DNA from: Cyclobacterium plantarum
Lineage (GTDB): Bacteria > Bacteroidota > Bacteroidia > Cytophagales > Cyclobacteriaceae
Length of the DNA: 64,000 nt
Direction of reading: 5' to 3'
NCBI RefSeq assembly: GCF_011290685.1
Contig: NZ_JAANYN010000001.1
Coordinates: 479,325-543,324 of the forward strand
The position numbers and the translations under genes are program-made. Positions 1 through 8,748 of this stretch are shown here, piece by piece; the first letter of the stretch is position 1; the number at the start of each line of letters is the position of its first letter. Under the pieces are notes generated by a model, which was not told the DNA's origin, made no database searches, and saw only the letters and a program-made list of their open reading frames with translations.

Positions 1-97
1 GATTGATGGCATCGAGATAATGCTTTAGCGAAGTATACCCATCTTCCTCGATGTGAAATAATATCCCGCTGATATTTATGCTTATTGTCTTTTTCAT
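1..97 (-). CDS. PspC-domain protein, N-terminal fragment
   Basis: Only the first 32 codons lie in the window; the gene continues past the left edge on the minus strand. The start codon is the ATG at 97-95. The visible protein begins MKKTISINISGILFHIEEDG, followed by a segment with YTSLKHYLDAIN. This matches the short N-terminal region that precedes the PspC transmembrane domain in many Bacteroidota stress-response membrane proteins (family knowledge). It follows the PadR-type regulator by 51 bases on the same strand, and PadR-PspC pairs are common in this phylum, so the two are probably one operon. The PspC domain itself is outside the window, so the call rests on the N-terminus and the neighbour. 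Confidence 0.65.
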   Translation of the reverse strand, partial: MKKTISINISGILFHIEEDGYTSLKHYLDAIN

Positions 98-148
98 GAT
101 TTTCTATTGCTAAGGTTAAGAAAATTAAGTTTAATAACCTGAATGCTG

Positions 149-487
149 CTATTGGTTTTTCGGTTTTTTGAGTATTTGATTGACAGAGCTGTCCAGGTCC
201 AACCAGGTCTTATCGAGTTCTTTCAAAAAATCATTTCCTTTTTGGGTGATGGAATAGTATTTTCTGGGAGGTCCCGTCTCGGACTCCACCCATTTATACT
301 TGGCCAGTCCGGAGGTTTTTAGCCTGTTTAGTAGCGGGTACAGGGTGCCTTCCACAACGATTAGTTCCGCATTTTTGAGTTCATCTATCATATCAGTGGC
401 ATAGACTTCACCCCTGGCAATAATATGTAAAATGCAGAATTCCAATATTCCTTTCCGCATTTGGGTTTGGGTGTTTGAAGCTTTCAT
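149..487 (-). CDS. PadR family transcriptional regulator
   Basis: This is a 112-residue winged-helix DNA-binding protein. Residues about 10-80 show the PadR pattern: RKGILEFCILHIIARGEVYA, then EGTLYPLLNRLKTSGL in the recognition region and GPPRKYYSITQKG in the wing. The C-terminal helix (FLKELDKTWLDLDSSVNQIL) would dimerise. The frame stays open up to 643, but I chose the ATG at 487 because the protein then has normal family length and the upstream extension (tryptophan- and tyrosine-rich) resembles no PadR protein. An inverted repeat at 578-601 lies upstream of this start. PadR proteins usually repress themselves and a neighbouring membrane protein gene, here the PspC-domain gene. Confidence 0.88.
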   Translation of the reverse strand: MKASNTQTQMRKGILEFCILHIIARGEVYATDMIDELKNAELIVVEGTLYPLLNRLKTSGLAKYKWVESETGPPRKYYSITQKGNDFLKELDKTWLDLDSSVNQILKKPKNQ

Positions 488-577
488 TTTCTCTGGATTA
501 GTAGCTTTTTGGGGATTGAACCCATCTTTATCTTTTCTATTTACCCTTGTACAAGAAAAATAATACCAATTTTTTAA

Positions 578-601
578 CAGGTACCTTGTAATACCTGTTT
601 C
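578..601. promoter_or_regulatory. Candidate PadR operator (inverted repeat)
   Basis: AACAGGTA, eight bases, then TACCTGTT: perfect 8-bp arms. It lies 91 bases upstream of the padR start. Arms separated by eight bases resemble the spacing of known PadR sites (ATGT-N8-ACAT), although the arm sequence differs. Autoregulation is an inference. Confidence 0.45.
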
Positions 602-706
602 TATCTGCCTCTTTGGTATTGGCCAGGACTGAATCTGTATCAAAATGCGTTATTTGCTCCATAAAGCGCATATCTCTTTATCCAAACAAAAGGGAAATTT
701 TATTCT

Positions 707-738
707 CAAATTTAAGCATAGCGTTAAAATTTCGTAAA
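707..738 (-). promoter_or_regulatory. Possible padR promoter
   Basis: On the minus strand TAAATTTG (714-707) matches the -7 consensus TAnnTTTG. Twenty bases upstream is TTTA (738-735), one mismatch from the -33 TTTG. The region is AT-rich and the leader would be about 210 bases, so chance is possible. Confidence 0.25.
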
Positions 739-881
739 GCAACTGAAATGAAGGCTGTCTGCGAACAGTTTTATGTCCGTTTTTGAACATGACAGTTGCG
801 GTGGCCAGTAAATTTTTTAATTTCAAAATATTTCCATTGCCTTTTTCTTTTTACTTTGCATCAGAATTATTATTTAATCTT

Positions 882-1997
882 ATGATTTCCAGGGCTAATT
901 TTTGTGTGTTGGTAGGGCTGTTGCTGTTTGGATCCGTCAGAGGACAGGGAATAGCCCCTAAATATTCCAACGAATTCATGAATATTGGTATTGGTGCCAG
1001 GGCACTTGGCATGGCGGGTGCGCAGGTTGCTGCTGTCAGTGATGTGACTTCAGCATATTGGAATCCCGCAGGATTAATTGGCGTATCCCATGAACATGAG
1101 TTTGCCCTCATGCATGCGGAATATTTTGCGGGTATAGCCAAGTTTGATTTTGCAGCCTATACCACCAATATACAGGAGGACAACCAGATAGCCATATCCA
1201 TGATCCGTTTTGGAGTAGATGATATCCCAGATACCCGCTTTTTATATGATGCCAACGGGGCCTTGAACTACAATAATATTCAATTTTTCAATGCGGCAGA
1301 TTATGCGCTTTTGTTAAGCTATGCCAGGGATGTCAGCGATAACTTCAAATTTGGTGTCAATACCAAAATTATCCATAGAAATGTAGGTAAATTTGCCAAA
1401 GCCTGGGGGTTTGGTTTGGATTTTGGTGCCATTTACCTGTGGGAGGATTGGCGAATTGGGTTGATGGCCAGAGATGTGACCACAACTTTTAACGCCTGGT
1501 CCCACAATGCAGATTTGGTTAGGGAGATCTATTCCCAGACACAAAATGAAGTCCCCATAAACAGCATTGAGCTGACGCTTCCCAGGGCTATTTTAGGCCT
1601 AGCCAAACATTTCGAAATTACACCTGAAATTAGTCTCCTTGCCGTGTTGGATTTGGACCTTACCTTTGATGGGCAGCGCAATGCTTTGTATGGAAGCAGG
1701 ATTTTTAACGTTGATCCAAAAATGGGCCTGGAGCTGGATTACAAAAATACAGCCTTCTTCCGGTTTGGGGCCGGTAATTTTCAAAAATTGAATAATTTCG
1801 ATGGTACGAAATATACCAGTGTACAGCCAGGTTTTGGTTTGGGATTTAAAGCCAGTGAAAAGGTATTGATCGATTATGCCTTGACTGATATTGGAAGTAT
1901 TTCTGAAACCCCATTCTCTCATGTTTTTAGCGTAAAGGTTTCATTGAATCCTTTAAAGGAAGATTTCAGGATTTATAGGGGTTGGGAAAACAATTAA
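882..1997 (+). CDS. PorV/PorQ family outer-membrane protein (PorV2-like)
   Basis: A 371-residue outer-membrane beta-barrel of the PorV/PorQ family, which belongs to the FadL-like barrels. PorV carries T9SS cargo to the sortase PorU on the cell surface. Residues 1-22 form a signal peptide (MISRANFCVLVGLLLFGSVR) ending before GQG. The mature N-terminus carries the family signature YSNEFMNIGIGARALGMAGA, followed by a conserved SAYWNPAGL motif. The frame is open from a TTG at 783 and has an ATG at 789, but the ATG at 882 places the signal peptide at the N-terminus. Its stop is 7 bases before the PorU-like gene, so they are one transcription unit. The pairing with a very large sortase suggests the PorV2/PorU2 subtype; true PorV cannot be excluded. 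Confidence 0.85.
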   Translation: MISRANFCVLVGLLLFGSVRGQGIAPKYSNEFMNIGIGARALGMAGAQVAAVSDVTSAYWNPAGLIGVSHEHEFALMHAEYFAGIAKFDFAAYTTNIQEDNQIAISMIRFGVDDIPDTRFLYDANGALNYNNIQFFNAADYALLLSYARDVSDNFKFGVNTKIIHRNVGKFAKAWGFGLDFGAIYLWEDWRIGLMARDVTTTFNAWSHNADLVREIYSQTQNEVPINSIELTLPRAILGLAKHFEITPEISLLAVLDLDLTFDGQRNALYGSRIFNVDPKMGLELDYKNTAFFRFGAGNFQKLNNFDGTKYTSVQPGFGLGFKASEKVLIDYALTDIGSISETPFSHVFSVKVSLNPLKEDFRIYRGWENN

Positions 1998-2004
1998 TCT
2001 GGTA

Positions 2005-5000
2005 ATGTTTAGAGTGATTATTTTATTGGCTTTGATTGGGTTTTCTTTCACGGCTTTTGGTCAGGTAAGCCAATGGGTGAAACATGAGCAGGAGTATTAT
2101 AAGATCCCGACAGCAACAGATGGTGTTTTTAGGTTGAGCTATACCACATTTTCTGCATCGGGTATTCCCATTGCTTCTTTAGACCCCAGGGAAATCCAGG
2201 TGTATCATCGTGGCAAAGAGGTTGCCGTGTTTGTAAGTGGTGAAGAGGATGGGGTTTTCGATCAGGGAGATTATCTGGAATTTATAGGCAAAAGGAATGA
2301 CGGGACTTTGGATACGGCATTGTATGATAGTCCTGATTTGTTGCCAAATCCCTTTTATAATACCCATAATGATACCACTGCCTTTTTTCTGACGGTATCT
2401 CCCGGCGAAAGAGGTAAGCGAATGGTCCTTACCACACCCTCAATCGGCTCGGGCGAGGTCTCAAGTTACCAAAAATCGGCTCTGCAACATTTTTCGGAAC
2501 AGTATTCTCTGGGGAAAATTTATTTTCCCGGGGTGCGGTTGTCCAAATATGATGAGGGACAAGGCTGGACATCTTCCATTGTTACCAAAGGTGCCAGTAG
2601 GTCATTGAATTTCTCAAACCTTGGGGAAATCAGAGCAGAGATTATTCCAGGTTTGGAAATAAGCCTTGTCGGGCGCTCTGAAACTTCCCACTTGACCTCA
2701 ATAAAAGTGGGACCTTCAGCTGCTTCCCTAAGGGAGTTGGGCCAGGTATCTTTTGATGATTTCCAGGTTAAAGTATTCAAAGAGGACCTGAGGGCAAGCG
2801 ATTTTTCAGTTGATGGCAATCTTTTTATTAGTGTTACCTCTCTCGGGGTAAACAATGCAGTGGACAATATTTCCATCAATTATTCCAGGCTTGTATACGG
2901 GTCGGTTGGCTATTCCGGGGACTTTGAAAAAGAAATATTTGCGTTTCAGGAGCCCGGTAAAATGCTGAGCATACCCGGGAATAACGGTGAATATGTGGCT
3001 TATGATATTAAAGATGTTGACAATCCGGTAAAGTATGAACTAAACCGCTTGGGAAATGTGCTTCAGGTACCTACGGGAACTCAGGGTATTCCCGGCACCG
3101 TATTGGTACAAAACCTAAGTCAGGTAAAAGAAATAAATGTCTTACAGCGGGTAAAATTCCGAAATCTATTGGCCCAAAATGCCAATTTCCTGATAATCTC
3201 CCACGAACGGCTGAGGAGGCCGGCGACCAATTATGGGGATCCTGTAGGTGCCTATGCTGCTTACCGGGCTACCCCGGCTGGTGGAGGTTTTGATACATTG
3301 ACGGTGAATGTTCAGGAGCTTTACGATCAGTTTTCGTATGGAGAAAAGACACCGCTGGGTATCCGTAATTTTTTAAAGGAATACAACGATCGGTTTCGGC
3401 CGGAATACTTGCTATTGATTGGAAGGGCCTATGGTATGATCAACACCAGGAGGCAGGCAGGGGTCACTTATTTTTACAGAAATAACCCTTCACTATTTGA
3501 TTTTCAGGAACTGGTGCCTGCATATGGTTATCCCTATTCTGATAACCGTTTTGCGGTGGGATTGGATCCCGCTGACCCCTTGGGACAAAATATTGGTATT
3601 GGCCGGATTCCCGCGAGAACCCCGGACGATGTGGGTGCCTATTTGGATAAGATCAAGGAAAAAGATGCTTTGGGAGTTACCGAGCCCTGGCAAAAGAATA
3701 TTGTCCATTTAAGCGGAGGTAGGTCAGCCTTTGAATTAGAGCGCTTTTTTAATTTTTTGAACGGTTTCAAAGCCGTGGCAGAAGATGTTTATTTGGGCGG
3801 AAATGTGGAAACGGTAAGGAAAAGGTCAAATGCCACCACCGAATTGATCAATATTTCCGATGAAATCAATGACGGAGTGGGTTTGGTGACATTTTTTGGC
3901 CACGCAGCCCCTTCGACCACCGATATCGATATTGGGTTTGCCAGTGTCAATGAAATGGGCTACCGGAACGAGGGTAAATATCCCGTGTTGCTTTTAAATG
4001 GTTGTGATGCCGGAAATGCCTATGGAGATGCTTATACCTTTGGGGAGGACTGGATTGTGACTCCAGATAGGGGAGCGTCCAATTTTCTGGCCCATGCGGA
4101 TATTGGTATAGATGTCTATCTCAGGAGGTACAGCGAATCATTTTATGCTAAAGCATTTGCTGATTCTTCGATGATTTATCAAAGCCTGGGTAAAGTTAAG
4201 ATTCAGGCCGAAAACCAACTTTATTCGAGGTATGGAAGTTCGGAGGTAAACCAATCGCATGCCAATCAGATCATTCTTTTAGGAGATCCTGCATCCCGCA
4301 TGTTCCCTGCCAGCAAGGCAGATTACTCCATAATACCAGAAGAGGTGCAGCTTCGTGGAGTAGGGGGGCAAGCCTTAAATTCCTTGTCAGATTCGTTGGA
4401 GCTATCTCTGCTGATCAGAAACCTGGGACGGGTGGATTTGGATTCTGTGAGCCTTGATATTAAAAGGCAATTGCCTGATGGGAGTATAATCGATATAGAA
4501 ACAGGGCTGCTGGCACCTGTTTTCAGGCAGGACACTTTGGTCATTGTCATTCCTAACTCAGGAATCAGTTCTTTTGGAGACAATGTCTTTAGTATAGCTA
4601 TCAATGATGACAGGATGATAGAAGAAATGACTTTTTCAAACAATGTCGTTTCCGCTTCCTTCTTTGTACCCTTAAGCGGTACATTAAACCTATTTCCCCT
4701 GGAGTTCGGTATTGTAAACGAATCCGAAGTTTCATTGATAGCACAGATTCCGGGATTTTTGCAGGAACCAAGAAACCTGGTTCTGCAATTGGATACGACT
4801 GCTGATTTTTCCAGCTCCAGGAGAAAAGAAGTTAGGATCACCACGGAGAACCTGGCCAAATGGGAGGTAGACCTTTTCGATAATCTTCCAGCTAAGGACT
4901 CGCTTACCTTTTATTGGCGGACACGGTTCCTGTCCCCCAAAGAAGGGGAGGATGATTCCTGGAATAGCAGTAGTTTTTCCTATATCCAAAACGGACCTGA

Positions 5001-7032
5001 AGGATGGACGCAGCGGCAGTTGCCCCAATTCCTTAGGAATCAGCTGGATAATATCAAGGTCAATTTATCTGAGGGAGAATGGCAATTTCAGGAAACAGCC
5101 CTTAACATTGACATTTTCACTTTTGGATCGGATACGGAAGGCTACGATGTGGAAAATACGCAGATCATGTTGAACGGAGTGGCTTATATACTGGATACCT
5201 TTAACCGTTTTTGTCCAAACGGATCCCTGGGTTTAATGGCTTTTGACCACAGGACTTTGGAGCCCTACTTGCCGGTTCCTTTGGTTACCATAGATGTACT
5301 GGATCCCCGTTCCTGCGGAAGGGTACCGCAGGTGATTCAGAGTATCCGCAATGCCAATATCACCGGTGCAAATGGAACCATGTTATTGGATTTTGTGGAT
5401 GGGATGCATGAGAATGATTATGTAGTAATATTCTCGGTAGGAAATGTAACTTTTTCTGATTGGCCAGATGAGGCCTATTTTAAAATGAAGGAATTGGGCG
5501 CCAATGAGGCTACACTGAGGAACCTGCAAACGGGGGATCCCTACATCCTTTTTGGAAGGAAAGGCATGAATCCAGGTGAGGCAATAGAGGTAGTCCCCGA
5601 TATCAATGCAGCATCACCGCGGGAATCTCAGGTAATTACTTTTGAAACAGATATTACAGGTTATTTTCCTTCCGGAAAAATTCTTTCCCCCAGGATAGGG
5701 CCTGCCAGGGAATGGTTTGGCTTTTTCAACGAAATTAAAAGAAAAAACCTTTTCGAATCCGAAAGGAGTAATATGGTTGTTGTTGGTGTGACGCCGGATG
5801 GGGGAGAGGTACCTCTGCTCAGCAATGTGAAGGAAGAGGAAGCAGACCTTTCCCGGTTTGATGCACAAAGCTATCCTTATCTTAGGTTAAGGTATGACTT
5901 GGAAGACCTGCCAACGAATGCCATGCCCCAGTTGGCCAAATGGCAAGTAAATTATACAGGAGTACCGGAAGGCGTTTTGGTTATAAAAGAGAAACGAAAA
6001 GAGTCCTTACTCCTGGAGGGACAATCGGATGAGCTTGAATTTGAATTTGTTAATATTTCCGAACACGATTTTACGGACTCCATTACCATAGAATACACCT
6101 TCCAAAATATTGATCAGAGAAGAATCGATAGGGCAAGTAAAAAGATCCCCGCGGTAAAGGCCGGAACTTCGGCTTCCTTTACCGTGGAGTTTGAATCAAA
6201 GGGTAGGCCAGGGAACAATTCCCTGAATGTTTTTGCCAACCCAAGAATATTTCCGGAGCAACTTTACCGAAACAATGTGTTGGATCTTCCTGGATTTTTT
6301 AAGGTGAAAGGGGATGACCTCAACCCCATTCTGGAGGTAAATTTTGACGGAAGGAATATCATGAATGGAGATATTGTCTCTCCTACAGTAGTCATATCAG
6401 CCCTTGTAAAAGATGAGAATAAGATAGCCCTAAAAAAAGATACCCTTGGCATGGAGCTGATGATCAGAAAACCTTGTGAAGGTTGTGATTTTGAAAGGAT
6501 AAGTTTCAGTAATCCTGAGGTGAAATGGTTTGAAGCTAGCGAAAGTTCAGATTTTAAAATAGAATATCAGCCGGGTCCTTTGGCAGATGGTACCTATACT
6601 TTGAGGATCAATGCCAGTGACGCATCTGGCAATGAAGCTGGTTCCGAGCCCTATGAAGTAAGTTTTGAAGTGATCAATGAGAGTCAGATTACCCATTTTT
6701 ACCCTTACCCCAATCCCTTTAGCAACAATGTCCGTTTTGTTTTCACACTCACCGGGTCGGAAATTCCTGATGAAATAAAAATTCAAATCATGACCATTAG
6801 TGGTAAGGTGGTGAAGGAAATTTTTCAGGATGAATTGGGCCCCGTTACTATTGGCAATAACATTTCTGCCTATGCCTGGGACGGCAAAGATGAATTTGGG
6901 GATCAATTGGCCAATGGCGTTTATATTTACAGGGTTTTGGTCCGGAAAAATGGTCAATTTATGGAATTACGGAGCAGTGCTGCTGATAAGGCATTCAAAA
7001 AGGGTTATGGCAAAATGTACCTTTTAAGGTAG
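2005..7032 (+). CDS. T9SS sortase-like C25 peptidase, PorU2 type
   Basis: A 1675-residue secreted protein with a signal peptide (MFRVIILLALIGFSFTAFGQ). A gingipain-type C25 cysteine peptidase domain occupies roughly residues 390-770. The expected catalytic pair is visible: His633 in VTFFGHAAPST and Cys667 in LLLNGCDAGNAYG. Long beta-rich, Ig-like segments follow. The last ~110 residues form a FlgD-like T9SS sorting domain with YPYPNPFSNNVRF and NGVYIYRV. PorU removes the C-terminal signals of T9SS cargo and attaches the cargo to A-LPS. At 1675 residues this is longer than classical PorU (about 1100-1300), and together with the adjacent PorV-like gene this points to the PorU2 type. Its stop overlaps the convergent minus-strand gene by 9 bases. 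Confidence 0.87.
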   Translation: MFRVIILLALIGFSFTAFGQVSQWVKHEQEYYKIPTATDGVFRLSYTTFSASGIPIASLDPREIQVYHRGKEVAVFVSGEEDGVFDQGDYLEFIGKRNDGTLDTALYDSPDLLPNPFYNTHNDTTAFFLTVSPGERGKRMVLTTPSIGSGEVSSYQKSALQHFSEQYSLGKIYFPGVRLSKYDEGQGWTSSIVTKGASRSLNFSNLGEIRAEIIPGLEISLVGRSETSHLTSIKVGPSAASLRELGQVSFDDFQVKVFKEDLRASDFSVDGNLFISVTSLGVNNAVDNISINYSRLVYGSVGYSGDFEKEIFAFQEPGKMLSIPGNNGEYVAYDIKDVDNPVKYELNRLGNVLQVPTGTQGIPGTVLVQNLSQVKEINVLQRVKFRNLLAQNANFLIISHERLRRPATNYGDPVGAYAAYRATPAGGGFDTLTVNVQELYDQFSYGEKTPLGIRNFLKEYNDRFRPEYLLLIGRAYGMINTRRQAGVTYFYRNNPSLFDFQELVPAYGYPYSDNRFAVGLDPADPLGQNIGIGRIPARTPDDVGAYLDKIKEKDALGVTEPWQKNIVHLSGGRSAFELERFFNFLNGFKAVAEDVYLGGNVETVRKRSNATTELINISDEINDGVGLVTFFGHAAPSTTDIDIGFASVNEMGYRNEGKYPVLLLNGCDAGNAYGDAYTFGEDWIVTPDRGASNFLAHADIGIDVYLRRYSESFYAKAFADSSMIYQSLGKVKIQAENQLYSRYGSSEVNQSHANQIILLGDPASRMFPASKADYSIIPEEVQLRGVGGQALNSLSDSLELSLLIRNLGRVDLDSVSLDIKRQLPDGSIIDIETGLLAPVFRQDTLVIVIPNSGISSFGDNVFSIAINDDRMIEEMTFSNNVVSASFFVPLSGTLNLFPLEFGIVNESEVSLIAQIPGFLQEPRNLVLQLDTTADFSSSRRKEVRITTENLAKWEVDLFDNLPAKDSLTFYWRTRFLSPKEGEDDSWNSSSFSYIQNGPEGWTQRQLPQFLRNQLDNIKVNLSEGEWQFQETALNIDIFTFGSDTEGYDVENTQIMLNGVAYILDTFNRFCPNGSLGLMAFDHRTLEPYLPVPLVTIDVLDPRSCGRVPQVIQSIRNANITGANGTMLLDFVDGMHENDYVVIFSVGNVTFSDWPDEAYFKMKELGANEATLRNLQTGDPYILFGRKGMNPGEAIEVVPDINAASPRESQVITFETDITGYFPSGKILSPRIGPAREWFGFFNEIKRKNLFESERSNMVVVGVTPDGGEVPLLSNVKEEEADLSRFDAQSYPYLRLRYDLEDLPTNAMPQLAKWQVNYTGVPEGVLVIKEKRKESLLLEGQSDELEFEFVNISEHDFTDSITIEYTFQNIDQRRIDRASKKIPAVKAGTSASFTVEFESKGRPGNNSLNVFANPRIFPEQLYRNNVLDLPGFFKVKGDDLNPILEVNFDGRNIMNGDIVSPTVVISALVKDENKIALKKDTLGMELMIRKPCEGCDFERISFSNPEVKWFEASESSDFKIEYQPGPLADGTYTLRINASDASGNEAGSEPYEVSFEVINESQITHFYPYPNPFSNNVRFVFTLTGSEIPDEIKIQIMTISGKVVKEIFQDELGPVTIGNNISAYAWDGKDEFGDQLANGVYIYRVLVRKNGQFMELRSSAADKAFKKGYGKMYLLR

Positions 7033-8547
7033 GGCGCTTAATGATAAAATCATGACCCCATCATCAACAGTTGAGGCTACGTCAGCATTTTCTGCTACCT
7101 GCTCCCAAAATTCATCCGCTTTAAACAACACGATTACTGCTTTCCCACTGAGTAGGGATTCCAGTGCCTGTTCTCTCTCCCGAAGCTTTTCCTCCTCACT
7201 TAAAGGGTAGTTTTTTCCTTCTATAAATAGGTTTCCCGGCTGGATTGGCAGCACTTGCAAATCAACAAATGAAAGCATTAATTTCTCTGGGGCATCTGTA
7301 CGTATTTCCAGGTGCCCCTCTTCCAACACCCCCTCAATGTTTTTTCTAACCTCACTTTGATGAAAGTCCTTTGCCAGTGTCAGGGACGCCACGTCTTTTC
7401 TTTGCCATAAAAGGCCATGCCCTACCATGGTATGCCCACTGATGCAAATGGCCAAAAGGATCATTATTTTCTTCTGATTTAAACGAATAAGGGTTATCCA
7501 GGTGGCCCAGGAAATTACCAGCAGGTAAGGAAAGAGTGTCCGGTAATTGACCTCCCTGTACCCGGACCACTGCTGAAAGGCCAAAAAACAAAGGGTATAC
7601 ACTACTCCAAATAGCAACAGTTGGTAGGTTTTATTCTCTCTTTTATTTTTGTTCATTAGCAGGTAAGCCGTCAGGAAAAAAGCCCAGCCCAGACCCATGA
7701 TGAAGGTTACAGGTTTTGGAATCAATTGGCTGAGGGTATCCGAGATGACAAGACCCAGGGTAACCTGCATCCAGCTTGCCAGATTTTCGTAGAAAAGACC
7801 TAAATGAGTTAACAGGCCTTGTTTGCCTGCCACTTGTTCCGTCAGGTGAAACTGCAATATATTCTCGGGGACCACCCATTGAAAAAGAGCCCAGGAGGCA
7901 ATCATGCTGCCGATAACTATTGACCAGCCCCAATTGCGGTCAATAAGGATCCAAATCAACAAAAGAGGGATTAAAAAGAGTGCATTTAATTTTACCCAGA
8001 TCATAAGGGCCGATAATACGGCCATTGCGGGAAAATAATGATTGTCCTCTTTGTCCGGCCAGATGAAAATGTATAACCAGACCAAAACCATTAGGTAGAA
8101 GACACTATCTGCATGCGCACTCCCCAAAACCCTGAACGACCACCAGGAAAACAAGCTTATTCCAAATGAAAAAAAAATTACACCTTCGTTTCTGTCAGCA
8201 TGCGTGGCTATTCTGTAAAGTAAATAGATGGCCAATACACTTGTGATTAGACTTAAAAACAATACCCGATCAAACAAAGGGATCAGGGATAAAGGGAAGT
8301 TGGAGAGTAAAAAGGGATAAAAAGGAGAAAGAGAAGCTAGTGCATCAGAAAAACCTATGGTGATTTTAAAATAGCCTATGGTGTCCGGCAAAAGGTAGGA
8401 ACCAAATTTCCAGGCACTGATAATGGTCGCTACCGTCAACAGGGCAAAACTTCCTGCCAGAATTAAAAAGGCGGTGTCTTTTTTTAAAAAAATCCCCAAT
8501 TGTGGAACTAAGTTTTTTTTCTCCATGGGTTGTGCTTTTGTAGTCAT
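7024..8547 (-). CDS. Polytopic membrane protein, probable GT-C fold glycosyltransferase
   Basis: A 507-residue integral membrane protein with many hydrophobic helices from about residue 30 to 400, then a soluble C-terminal domain of about 110 residues. The first periplasmic loop holds LLPDTIGYFKITIGFSD; an acidic residue in this loop is a hallmark of GT-C enzymes such as ArnT and PMT, which move sugars from polyprenyl phosphates (family knowledge). A cluster of short aromatic and basic loops (FSWWSFRVLGSAHADSVFYL) also fits such enzymes. Substrate and acceptor cannot be read from the sequence. The gene stands alone, converging on the PorU2-like gene with a 9-base overlap and diverging from the T9SS cargo gene. 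One route is surface glycosylation of exported proteins, but this is inference. Confidence 0.6.
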   Translation of the reverse strand: MTTKAQPMEKKNLVPQLGIFLKKDTAFLILAGSFALLTVATIISAWKFGSYLLPDTIGYFKITIGFSDALASLSPFYPFLLSNFPLSLIPLFDRVLFLSLITSVLAIYLLYRIATHADRNEGVIFFSFGISLFSWWSFRVLGSAHADSVFYLMVLVWLYIFIWPDKEDNHYFPAMAVLSALMIWVKLNALFLIPLLLIWILIDRNWGWSIVIGSMIASWALFQWVVPENILQFHLTEQVAGKQGLLTHLGLFYENLASWMQVTLGLVISDTLSQLIPKPVTFIMGLGWAFFLTAYLLMNKNKRENKTYQLLLFGVVYTLCFLAFQQWSGYREVNYRTLFPYLLVISWATWITLIRLNQKKIMILLAICISGHTMVGHGLLWQRKDVASLTLAKDFHQSEVRKNIEGVLEEGHLEIRTDAPEKLMLSFVDLQVLPIQPGNLFIEGKNYPLSEEEKLREREQALESLLSGKAVIVLFKADEFWEQVAENADVASTVDDGVMILSLSALP

Positions 8548-8748
8548 TTTAGTCCATAAAGGTAAATAATATATTTTTAAATTTTGTGATTTAAAGTATT
8601 TTGTTATAAATATTACAAGTTTTATGCGTACATTTATGTTTTAAATCTAATAATTATATTAATATTATAACATAACCTTCATATTTAATTATAGGAAGTT
8701 CAAATCTTTGTATGTGTTGGTTTGCGCAGGAAGAAAGAGAAAAATAAA

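Larger units (their letters stand above)
488..881. other. Divergent intergenic region, padR / porV2-like
   Basis: This is the control region between two divergent genes. It holds an 8-bp-arm inverted repeat at 578-601, a small palindrome CTTGTACAAG at 548-557 and a possible minus-strand promoter at 707-738. On the plus strand TACTTTG at 852-858 is one base short of the Bacteroidota -7 box and lies 24 bases before the ATG at 882. I see no further coding sequence. Confidence 0.5.

Noticed and set aside
783-881. TTG-initiated N-terminal extension of the PorV-like gene
   Set aside because: The ATG at 882 gives a clean signal peptide; the extension would place 33 residues before it.
4323-4859. 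Minus-strand open frame of 178 codons inside the PorU2-like gene
   Set aside because: It is antisense to a clearly conserved protein, has a serine/leucine/arginine composition typical of shadow frames and shows no motif.
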